A stretch of 64,000 bases of DNA from the NCBI GenBank assembly GCA_023250955.1, contig JAHEZQ010000021.1, positions 1 through 64,000 on the forward strand, read 5' to 3'. Numbering within the stretch: position 1 is the first letter of the stretch; each line of letters opens with the position of its first letter. The notes under the pieces were generated by a model, which ran no database searches, was not told where the DNA came from, and worked only from the letters and a program-made list of their open reading frames with translations. The translations under genes were made by a program, and so were the position numbers. Below, piece after piece: positions 8,070-15,487 of the stretch. Source of the DNA: Melioribacter sp. Lineage in GTDB: Bacteria > Bacteroidota > Ignavibacteria > Ignavibacteriales > Melioribacteraceae.

Positions 8070-9728
8070 TTATTTGTTAAATATTAAATTTGGTCCCAGT
8101 TGTTCAACGGATTGGTAATTCTTCAGATAATGGACTTTAATTCTGTTTCGATTTTTTACCAGCCAGCTTAAAGCAATCCGTAAATATTCTAAATCTCTTT
8201 CAGTTAATTCTTTTATCAAATGAATATCACCGTCGAAGAACTCATTTAAAATATCATCAAACCGATCTTCCTCATTTAGTATATAATTTTTAAAATACAT
8301 TTTCCCATCAAGTAAAAGCATGTGATCATTTTTTCTTGAACCAAGAATTTCAATTAGCACATTTGCTTTATTTATCGGCTCAGCAAGTATGGATGATTTA
8401 TTCAATTGGTTTAGAATCGAATTAACTACATCTCTTATCTGTCCGGCTTCCTCATATTTTTGTTTGGCGCTTAGCTCTTTCATCCTATTCAGTAAACGAT
8501 CAACTGCAGATTGATTATTCCCACTTAAAAAATCATTAACTCGTTCCAATTCTTCGTCATACTGAGGCTTAATATCAGATTCGGTACATGGTGCGTAACA
8601 GCGGTTGATATCTGCAAGATAACATCGGCGTTTTTTATTAAACTCTTTGTCTGAACATTCGCGCAGCAGAAAAGTTTTATCAATTATATCTTTCAGTGAA
8701 TTAGCAGTATCACGATTTGGATACGGACCGAAATAATTATTACCGTCAAAATTAATTATAGATGAAACTTCCACTGAAGGAAAATTATGAGTAAAAAGAA
8801 TTTTTATAAAATAACTTCTCGGATATTTCTTCAGCATCTTGTTTTGCTTAGGCAAATGCTTTTTAATCAACTCAGCTTCAGCTAAAAGAGCAGTGAGTTC
8901 TGTGTTGGTAGTTTGATAACCAAGTCTCGAAGCTTTGCGGACAATCTCTTTTGATTTCCGCATTGCATTATTCATAAAATAATTTCTTAATCTTTCTTTC
9001 AGCGACTTGGCTTTGCCGATATAAATTATTTCTTCTTTTGCATTCTTAAAGAAATAAACGCCTGGCTCCACGGGAATATTTACAACATCGTCAAGAAGTT
9101 TTTTCTTAATAATTCTATATGGTTGCGTGGATGAGGAATTTTTTTGAAAACTAATTAAATCCGAAACTGTGTCTATATCATGTTCTTCACGGAGTTGCTT
9201 GAACATTCTCAACAAAACTTTAGCTGTTGCCGTTGCATCACCAAGTCCGCGGTGAACATCTCTATGTCTTATCTTTAACTGCTTAACAAGATTGCCAAGT
9301 GATTTGCTTGGAAATTGCGGATACAATCTTCTTGCGAGACGAAGTGTGCATATAGCATTATTTGCCGGAACTTCAAGTTCTTGATTTAAGCATTCATGTT
9401 TGAGAAATGAATAATCAAAATTGAGGTTATGCGCAGTTAAAATTGTATCGCCGATGAACTCTTTAATCTGCGGATAAACATCTTCAAAATAAGGCGCGTC
9501 TTGAACATCGGTTGTTGTAATACCGGTTATCTGAGTGATATAAAATGGGACTGGTCTTCCAGGATTGATAAACGAAGAAAAAGTATCTACAATTTTCCCC
9601 TTTTTAATTTTAGCAATCCCAATCTCAATAACTTTATCGGAATGAGAAGAAGTTCCAGTAGTTTCAAAATCGAAAACAGAATACTCTGCTTCTTCAAAAG
9701 GAATTTCTGTTAATTTATTTTCTTCCAT
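8070..9728 (-). CDS. DEDDh 3'-5' exonuclease fused to a UvrC-like GIY-YIG nuclease
   Basis: Two nuclease modules in one 552-residue chain. Residues 15-175 are a DnaQ-type exonuclease with DFETTG (Asp20, Glu22), the middle AHNLNFDYSFL motif and the HRGLGDATAT terminal motif with its His. Residues about 215-300 are a GIY-YIG domain (GVYFFKN ... IYIGKAKSLKERL). A UVR-like helical pair near residue 410 (KQKYEEAGQIRD) follows. The C-terminal endonuclease and helix-hairpin-helix parts of true UvrC are absent. The architecture resembles Cho/UvrC-like fusion proteins known in actinobacteria and Bacteroidota. A DNA repair role is likely, but the substrate is unknown. Confidence 0.9.
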   Translation of the reverse strand: MEENKLTEIPFEEAEYSVFDFETTGTSSHSDKVIEIGIAKIKKGKIVDTFSSFINPGRPVPFYITQITGITTTDVQDAPYFEDVYPQIKEFIGDTILTAHNLNFDYSFLKHECLNQELEVPANNAICTLRLARRLYPQFPSKSLGNLVKQLKIRHRDVHRGLGDATATAKVLLRMFKQLREEHDIDTVSDLISFQKNSSSTQPYRIIKKKLLDDVVNIPVEPGVYFFKNAKEEIIYIGKAKSLKERLRNYFMNNAMRKSKEIVRKASRLGYQTTNTELTALLAEAELIKKHLPKQNKMLKKYPRSYFIKILFTHNFPSVEVSSIINFDGNNYFGPYPNRDTANSLKDIIDKTFLLRECSDKEFNKKRRCYLADINRCYAPCTESDIKPQYDEELERVNDFLSGNNQSAVDRLLNRMKELSAKQKYEEAGQIRDVVNSILNQLNKSSILAEPINKANVLIEILGSRKNDHMLLLDGKMYFKNYILNEEDRFDDILNEFFDGDIHLIKELTERDLEYLRIALSWLVKNRNRIKVHYLKNYQSVEQLGPNLIFNK

Positions 9729-9900
9729 TCGATCATTGATTTATGCAGAACAAATTTAATCAATTCATATTAAAACTAAGAAACTGTAAAAAAATCTAAT
9801 AAATAGCTTTTATGAGCTAATGCCTACTTCGATATTCGAACGATTTTAGATATATTGCATTTAAGATTAAGAATAAGAGCAAGATTAAGAAAAAAATTAA

Positions 9901-10707
9901 ATGACAATAAACATACTTTTCATAGGCGATATTATTGGTGAACCAGGGCTTAACATTGTACAAATGTTGCTTCCAGGTTTGCAAAAAAAATATAACGTTG
10001 ATGTTACTATTGCTAACGGTGAAAATGCTTCTGATGGCAAAGGTTGTACAGAAAAAGAAGCAAAATTATTATTCGATCTTGGTGTTAATGTTATAACCGG
10101 CGGTAATCATACTTGGGATAAATTTCAATCTCAAGAATATCTAAAGAAAGATGCACGGGTTCTTCGTCCCCAAAATTATCCAAAAGGAACTCACGGTAAC
10201 GGTTATCATATTTTTGAAAGTAATATGGGAAAAGTTGCAGTTCTAAATTTGCAAGGTCGTGCCTATATGGCTGCGATTGATTGTCCTTTCCGCACAGCAG
10301 AATGGGTAATTGCAAAATTAAAACAAGAAACAAAAGTAATTATTGTTGATATACACGCTGAGGCAACAGCAGAAAAAATTGCGCTTGCAAATTTTCTTGA
10401 TGGAAAAGTTTCAGCTGTAATTGGTACACACACTCACGTTCAAACATCTGATGAAAGAATTTTTCCGAACGGAACAGGTTTTATAACAGATTGCGGAATG
10501 ACAGGACCGTATGATTCTGTAATTGGAATGAAGACCGATGCAGCGATCAACAGATTTTTGTATCAAACACCGCAGAAATATCAGACGGCGACAGATAATG
10601 TTCATCTTACAGGATTATTTTTAAAAGTTGATTCAACAACTGGAAAAACGGTGGAGATAGAAAGAATTTTTCTTCCGGAATTTGATAAAGCAGTTGTTAG
10701 CAGTTAG
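9901..10707 (+). CDS. YmdB-like metallophosphoesterase (TIGR00282 family)
   Basis: Dinuclear-metal phosphodiesterase of the YmdB/DR1281 type; characterised members hydrolyse 2',3'-cyclic nucleotides. Every metal-ligand motif is visible: GDIIGEPG, ANGENASDG, GGNHTWDK, DIHAEATAEK and GTHTHVQTSDE. The 268-residue length is typical. The last codons (AVVSS) fall inside a TTAGC-rich repeat that continues past the stop, so the C-terminus may have been remodelled by that repeat. It is divergent from the exonuclease gene and is followed by folD after 79 bases. Confidence 0.92.
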   Translation: MTINILFIGDIIGEPGLNIVQMLLPGLQKKYNVDVTIANGENASDGKGCTEKEAKLLFDLGVNVITGGNHTWDKFQSQEYLKKDARVLRPQNYPKGTHGNGYHIFESNMGKVAVLNLQGRAYMAAIDCPFRTAEWVIAKLKQETKVIIVDIHAEATAEKIALANFLDGKVSAVIGTHTHVQTSDERIFPNGTGFITDCGMTGPYDSVIGMKTDAAINRFLYQTPQKYQTATDNVHLTGLFLKVDSTTGKTVEIERIFLPEFDKAVVSS

Positions 10708-10753
10708 CTTTTAGCTGTTAGCAATTTTCAACCTTGCCTACCGGCAGGCAGGT
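10691..10753. repeat. TTAGC-rich repeat followed by GC-rich palindrome
   Basis: 10691-10723 is an imperfect repeat of GTTAGCAGTTAGC/TTTAGCTGTTAGC units that begins inside the end of the phosphoesterase gene. 10731-10753 is a near-palindrome built on TTGCCTACCGGCAGGCAGG. Related TTAGC/AACTGC text occurs again at 55201-55245. These look like dispersed intergenic repeats with no coding role. Confidence 0.55.
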
Positions 10754-10786
10754 TCTCAATTATGAATTTGCAATTAACGAAGTGAT

Positions 10787-11680
10787 ATGGCAACGATTAT
10801 TGACGGTAAAAAAATTGCGCTAGAAATTCGAGCAGAGCTGAAGGAGAAAGTTTCTTGGCTCAAATCACTAAACATTAGAGTCCCGGGTTTGGTTACAATT
10901 TTGGTAGGAGAAAACGCAGCTTCACAATCTTACGTTACTTCGAAAAGCAAAGCTTGCAATGAAATCGGGATGCTCTCGAAAATTGAAAAACTTCCTACTG
11001 AAACTACCGAGGAACATCTTCTTGGATTGATTGATCATTATAACTCGAACGATGATTATCACGGTATTCTTGTTCAGCTTCCTTTACCAAAACATATTAA
11101 TGAAGATAAAGTGATTGAAAGAATTGCACCCGAAAAGGATGTGGATGGTTTCCATCCTATAAGTGTTGGAAGACTAGTAATAGGGAAAGATACTTTTTAT
11201 CCTTGTACACCAAACGGAGTTTTGGAACTTCTCAAGAGATATAAAATTGAAACAAGCGGCAAACATGTTGTTGTTGTTGGAAGGAGTAATATTGTAGGTA
11301 AACCGGTTGCTAATATGCTGCTTCAGAAAAAAGATGGCGCTAATGCAATCGTTACAGTTTGTCATTCCGCATCTAAAGATCTAACACGATTTACGAAAGA
11401 TGCGGATATTTTAATCGCTGCAATTGGTAAACCAAATTTCATTACAGCGGATATGGTGAAAGATGGAGTTGCAGTTATTGATGTAGGTATAAACCGTGTC
11501 GAGGATTCTTCATCACCTAAAGGATATAAAATTGTTGGTGATGTTGATTTCGAAAATGTTTCGAAAAAAGCATCTTTTATTACACCGGTACCGGGTGGGG
11601 TTGGACCAATGACTATTGCTATGTTGCTTCAAAATACTTTTCTTGCATACATTAAGATTACAAAACAAAAGTTAACATAA
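10787..11680 (+). CDS. folD: Bifunctional methylenetetrahydrofolate dehydrogenase / methenyltetrahydrofolate cyclohydrolase
   Basis: Interconverts 5,10-methylene-, 5,10-methenyl- and 10-formyl-tetrahydrofolate. The sequence has the catalytic Lys region SYVTSKSKACNEIG, the signature LPLPKHI and KDVDGFHP, the nucleotide-binding GRSNIVGKP and the C-terminal PVPGGVGPMT. The length of 297 residues is normal. It lies three bases ahead of deoC, so the two are almost certainly co-transcribed. That is an unusual pairing whose logic may simply be shared expression. Confidence 0.97.
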   Translation: MATIIDGKKIALEIRAELKEKVSWLKSLNIRVPGLVTILVGENAASQSYVTSKSKACNEIGMLSKIEKLPTETTEEHLLGLIDHYNSNDDYHGILVQLPLPKHINEDKVIERIAPEKDVDGFHPISVGRLVIGKDTFYPCTPNGVLELLKRYKIETSGKHVVVVGRSNIVGKPVANMLLQKKDGANAIVTVCHSASKDLTRFTKDADILIAAIGKPNFITADMVKDGVAVIDVGINRVEDSSSPKGYKIVGDVDFENVSKKASFITPVPGGVGPMTIAMLLQNTFLAYIKITKQKLT

Positions 11681-11683
11681 ACG

Positions 11684-12547
11684 ATGAGTAATTTAATCGA
11701 AAAAGTTGTCTCGCAAGTATTCATAGAAAAATCTCTTCAAGATTTTTATTGCGCGGGCGGAACATGTGCCGGATGGGAACGCAATGTAATTGATCAGCCG
11801 ACGGCGGTAAAAAATATTATAAGTAATGGCGCCGAAAGAATTGCCGCAAGCATTGGAGTTGGCGAGCATATTGATCAGGAAGTTGCGCGGATGATTGATC
11901 ATACTTTATTGAAACCGGAAGCTACTCCGAAAGAAATAAAAACACTTTGTGAAGAAGCAAGAACATATAATTTTGCTTCGGTATGCATTAATCCCTCTTA
12001 TGTTTCGATGTGTAAAGATTTATTAAGCGGATCCAAAGTAAAAGTCTGTACCGTAATTGGATTTCCGTTAGGGGCAACAACAACTGAAACAAAACGGTTT
12101 GAAGCAGAGCAAGCTCTTAAAAACGGCGCTCAAGAAATTGATATGGTTATTAATATTGGGATGCTTAAGCAAGGTGAGAATGAATACGTATTTAATGACA
12201 TCAATCAAGTTGTACTTGCAGCAAAAAAGTTTGGTGCCGTGTGCAAAGTGATTATTGAATCAGCAATACTAACCGATGAAGAAAAAATTAAAGCTTGTAT
12301 TCTTGCCAAAGAAGCAAAAGCTGATTTCGTAAAAACATCAACGGGGTTTAGCAAAGGCGGCGCAACTGCGGGCGATGTTGCATTGATGCGGTATGTTGTT
12401 GGTTCAACTGTCGGTGTAAAAGCAAGCGGCGGCATTAGAACTACTGAAGATGCTAAGTTGATGATCGCAAGCGGTGCCGATCGCATCGGTGCAAGTGCAA
12501 GTGTAAAAATAGTTGGCGGTTCTGCTTCTACAGGTGCTGGATATTAA
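11684..12547 (+). CDS. deoC: Deoxyribose-phosphate aldolase with N-terminal encapsulation-peptide-like extension
   Basis: Cleaves 2-deoxyribose-5-phosphate to acetaldehyde and glyceraldehyde-3-phosphate. The class I core starts near residue 66 ([16 protein letters not shown]). It has EIDMVINIG with the proton-relay Asp, the Schiff-base Lys in [14 protein letters not shown], the second Lys in VKASGGIRT, and the flexible tail ending in Tyr287 that bacterial enzymes use. About 65 extra residues precede the core. Residues 2-18 ([16 protein letters not shown]) show hydrophobic residues at helical spacing, like the cargo peptides of microcompartment enzymes. [12 protein letters not shown] stretch and the segment [12 protein letters not shown] follow. 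Microcompartments with DeoC (SPU type) are known, and two shell genes lie 7 kb upstream, so lumenal localisation is a reasonable inference. Confidence 0.95.
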   Translation: MSNLIEKVVSQVFIEKSLQDFYCAGGTCAGWERNVIDQPTAVKNIISNGAERIAASIGVGEHIDQEVARMIDHTLLKPEATPKEIKTLCEEARTYNFASVCINPSYVSMCKDLLSGSKVKVCTVIGFPLGATTTETKRFEAEQALKNGAQEIDMVINIGMLKQGENEYVFNDINQVVLAAKKFGAVCKVIIESAILTDEEKIKACILAKEAKADFVKTSTGFSKGGATAGDVALMRYVVGSTVGVKASGGIRTTEDAKLMIASGADRIGASASVKIVGGSASTGAGY

Positions 12548-12552
12548 TTTTT

Positions 12553-12632
12553 ATTCTGAGGAGTGCAACGACGAAGAATCCCTAACTTAATAAGTTTAGG
12601 GATTCTTCGTTCAGTTCTGCCGGCCTCAGAAT
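12553..12632. repeat. 80-bp composite palindromic element
   Basis: Outer arms ATTCTGAGG (12553-12561) and CCTCAGAAT (12624-12632) enclose a strong inner hairpin. Its arms are 12571-12588 and 12592-12610 (ACGAAGAATCCCTAA versus its complement, with one extra base). A worn half copy (TGACTCAGAATGACA) lies at 15468-15482. The element looks like a non-autonomous dispersed repeat. It also sits where a terminator for folD-deoC would be expected. Confidence 0.7.
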
Positions 12633-12653
12633 TATAGAGATAGAGGGAAAAAT

Positions 12654-12878
12654 TTGGTTTTAGATCTTAACGTAATACAAACAGACGATGGATTCACAGC
12701 AGAAGTCCCTTCAATTAAAGGATGCGAAAGCTGGGCACACAGTGAAGAGGAAGCAATTAATAAAACTGTCGAACTGTTGAAATATTATTTACAAAGTTCC
12801 TCAAATCAAAAAATGATAATTGATAGAGCTCGCAAAGAACATCCCCTTACCGTTTATAAACTTGTTTTTGATAAGTGA
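12654..12878 (+). CDS. HicB-like antitoxin-fold small protein
   Basis: A 74-residue protein with the HicB partial RNase-H-like fold: VIQTDDGFTAEVPSIKGCESWAHSEEEAINKTVELLKYYL. This pattern of substrate-like beta strands then helix is typical of HicB and of solitary HicB-like proteins. No HicA toxin gene is next to it on either side, and no DNA-binding domain follows, so a working toxin-antitoxin pair is not supported. The start is a TTG at 12654 after a GAGGG ribosome-binding site. Its stop overlaps the start of the methylase gene (TGATG), so the two are coupled. Confidence 0.75.
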   Translation: MVLDLNVIQTDDGFTAEVPSIKGCESWAHSEEEAINKTVELLKYYLQSSSNQKMIIDRARKEHPLTVYKLVFDK

Positions 12879-13468
12879 TGAGAAAGTTTAAGACAGACGA
12901 ACGGTTACAAAAAATTATAGAAACAGCAACAGCTAGGCAGTTCTCGCTGCGTGTTGTTATGGAGAACATTCACGATCCGCACAACGTTAGTGCAATATTT
13001 AGAACTTGCGATGCAGCCGGTGTTCCAAAAATAAGTTTACTTTATACATTCGAATCATTTCCCCGAATCAGTAGAACTTCCTCCTCTTCTGCAAATAAGT
13101 GGATTGAAGTTGATAGATATGACGACACCAAACTTTGTTACGACGATCTGAGAAAGCAAGGTTTCAAGATTTACGCCAGCATGCTCAATAAGACCGCGAA
13201 AAATATTTATGATATTGATCTTACTAAAAAAATAGCATTGGTATTTGGTAATGAAAAACGGGGAGTATCACTTGAGGCAGAAAAATTATCGGACGAGACT
13301 TTTTACATTCCAATGCGAGGAATGATACAAAGCTTAAATGTTTCGGTTGCGGCAGCCGTAACTTTATATGAAGCACAACGGCAAAGATTCTTAAAAGGGA
13401 AGTACAAAAAAAGCGAGCTTTCTAAAGAAGAATTAGATCAGCTAATTGATAAATGGTGTGAGAGGTGA
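12878..13468 (+). CDS. SpoU/TrmH-family RNA 2'-O-methyltransferase
   Basis: SPOUT-fold methyltransferase acting on tRNA or rRNA ribose. All three SpoU motifs are present: NIHDPHNVSAIFRTCDAAG, LVFGNEKRGVS and IPMRGMIQSLNVSVAAAV. Together they form the AdoMet-binding trefoil knot. The C-terminal basic helix is short. It is most like TrmH (tRNA Gm18), but the exact target cannot be fixed. The ATG at 12878 is preferred; a GTG three bases earlier would add one residue. Its stop overlaps the GTG start of aroA. Confidence 0.88.
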   Translation: MRKFKTDERLQKIIETATARQFSLRVVMENIHDPHNVSAIFRTCDAAGVPKISLLYTFESFPRISRTSSSSANKWIEVDRYDDTKLCYDDLRKQGFKIYASMLNKTAKNIYDIDLTKKIALVFGNEKRGVSLEAEKLSDETFYIPMRGMIQSLNVSVAAAVTLYEAQRQRFLKGKYKKSELSKEELDQLIDKWCER

Positions 13469-14745
13469 TTCAAAAATTTGAAAATATTGATAGAATTAAA
13501 GGTGAATTATTTTTACGCGGAGACAAATCAGTCTCTCATAGGGCAATTATGTTTGCTGCGATAGCAGATGGTGTTTCGGTAATTCGTAATTGTTCCGGTT
13601 CCGAAGATGTTCATTCTACTATTAATTGTCTTGAAAAACTCGGTTGTAAATTTGAAATGAACGATGATCATATAAAAGTAATGGGGAAGGGGTTTAAGGG
13701 ATTTTCAAAACCAAATTCTGAGTTATACGCGGGTAACTCCGGAACTACTGCACGTTTGATAAGCGGAATATTATCTGCGCAGAATTTTGAATCGGTTATT
13801 ACAGGAGATGAATCATTATCTCAACGGCCAATGAAAAGAATTGTTGAGCCATTAATGCTGATGGGTGCGAATATATGTGCCCATGAAAGTGGAACTTTGC
13901 CAATTGTAATCAAGCCGTCAGCGATAAAACCAATTAACTATAAATTACAAGTTGCAAGCGCTCAAGTTAAAAGTGCAATGATCTTGTGTGCAATCCATCT
14001 TGATGAAGAATCAGTTTTTATTGAACAAACACCGACAAGAAACCACACAGAGAAATTATTGAATCTTAAAACTGAAATTACAAGTGGTGGGGCAAGGATT
14101 TACGTTTCAAAAAATAATTATCCTCTACCATTTGAAATAACTATTCCTTCGGACATATCAAGTGCGGCATTTTTTATAGTCATGTGTTTGCTCACAAAAA
14201 ATTCTACAATACTAATTCGAAATGTTTCCTTGAATGAAACAAGAACCGGAGTAATAAATATACTTCAGCAAATGGGTGGCAAGATTGAAATTGATAATGA
14301 GCGTGAAGAAAAAGGGGAGAAGGTTGGCGACATTCGAGTTTATTCTAGTAAATTAAAAAATGTTTCAATACCTAAATCAATTATTCCAAATATTATAGAT
14401 GAAATACCAATTCTTTCCGTAGCTGGAATATTTGCAGAAGGAAATTTTAGAATCGATAATTCAAAAGAACTCAGGGTGAAGGAATCGGACAGGATCAAAT
14501 CACTATGCAATAATTTTAAGAAAGCCGGATTGACCGTTAATGAATTTGAAGACGGTTTTGAACTAAGCGGTAATGTTTCTAATGCGGAAACACTTTTTGA
14601 AAGTTACGGCGATCACCGTATTGCAATGGCTTTTGGAATTCTATGTATGTTGATGAAAAATGGTGGAAGTGTTAATGATTTTGAATGTGTTGGTGTTTCC
14701 AACCCGCAATTCGTAGAGCAGATTAAAAATCTGACTAAATATTAG
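13465..14745 (+). CDS. aroA: 3-phosphoshikimate 1-carboxyvinyltransferase (EPSP synthase)
   Basis: Joins phosphoenolpyruvate to shikimate-3-phosphate in the shikimate pathway. The sequence shows GDKSVSHRAIMFAAIADG with the PEP/S3P contacting Lys and Ser, YAGNSGTTARLI, LSQRPMKRIVEPL, VASAQVKSA, and the late KESDRI and SYGDHRIAMAF motifs. The length of 426 residues is normal. The start is GTG, overlapping the stop of the methylase gene by four bases. Other pathway genes in the window are DAHP synthase and tyrA, 36 kb away. Confidence 0.96.
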   Translation: MIQKFENIDRIKGELFLRGDKSVSHRAIMFAAIADGVSVIRNCSGSEDVHSTINCLEKLGCKFEMNDDHIKVMGKGFKGFSKPNSELYAGNSGTTARLISGILSAQNFESVITGDESLSQRPMKRIVEPLMLMGANICAHESGTLPIVIKPSAIKPINYKLQVASAQVKSAMILCAIHLDEESVFIEQTPTRNHTEKLLNLKTEITSGGARIYVSKNNYPLPFEITIPSDISSAAFFIVMCLLTKNSTILIRNVSLNETRTGVINILQQMGGKIEIDNEREEKGEKVGDIRVYSSKLKNVSIPKSIIPNIIDEIPILSVAGIFAEGNFRIDNSKELRVKESDRIKSLCNNFKKAGLTVNEFEDGFELSGNVSNAETLFESYGDHRIAMAFGILCMLMKNGGSVNDFECVGVSNPQFVEQIKNLTKY

Positions 14746-14774
14746 TTATACCACTACTTGCATAAGGTGATGGA

Positions 14775-15400
14775 GTGAATAAAATATTTAGTATTGATAT
14801 GTTCAAGAGAATTAACTTCATGCATTTAATTTTTATAATCAGCTTATTCTTGGTTGGTTTTGTAACGAACGTATTTCTCCATGAATTGGGTCATGGTATT
14901 CCGGCAATTTTTAAAGGTGGTGGAATAAATAAGATTTTTTTATTTGGTTATGAGATTATTCCAAATTTTGGACTGAAGACAACTTATGGTCTCTCGTTTA
15001 GTTTTTGTCAAGTTAATTGGCCCAATGGTTATTCCCCACAGAATTTTGGAAAGGACTACAATACTTTTCTGGATCCGGATTCACATTATTTGTCTCCATC
15101 GTATCTTTAGCTTTTTTATGGTCATTTAAACCAAAACATATTTTCAGGTATATTTTATTAATTCTCTCTTTTGGTTTTTTAGATATTTTCACAGCTTCAT
15201 TTCTGCCGCTTATTGGATTACCTCATCGTCTTTTTTGGGGTGCTCAAATTTCTGAAGCTGTAGGAGGGTTGGTGATGATGGGATTTTCAAAAACATTCTC
15301 ATTGTTATTGATCCTATTCTGTGTAAGCGTGATTGTTTATCTCCTTTTTTACTATCTTAAAAAACATTCACGTAAAAGTATTGTTGATCTTATGGTATAA
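14775..15400 (+). pseudogene. M50-like membrane metallopeptidase, frameshifted
   Basis: The first frame (14775-15110) encodes a hydrophobic segment and VFLHELGHGIPAIFKGGG, with the HExxH zinc-binding motif of M50-type membrane proteases. The second frame (ending 15400) continues with GLQYFSGSGFTLFVSIVSL and three more membrane segments. The two halves join naturally near 15045-15056, where GGAAAGGACTA would need one more A to restore a single frame. The cause may be a real inactivating deletion or a sequencing error in a short A run. If repaired, the product would be about 208 residues. The GTG start has a GATGGAG upstream. Confidence 0.7.
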
Positions 15401-15487
15401 CCGCTTATAAAAGGATTAAGTCAATAGGCAATAAAATATAAATAGAGCAACCCAATCAATTTCCGCATGACTCAGAATGACAAATAA

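Noticed and set aside
12654-12878. A complete HicAB toxin-antitoxin system
   Set aside because: No HicA-type gene is present on either side, and the HicB-like protein lacks a DNA-binding tail.
15017-15110. Programmed frameshifting to make the M50-like protein
   Set aside because: The site GGAAAGGA is not a canonical slippery heptamer and no downstream pseudoknot was evident; mutation or sequencing error is simpler.
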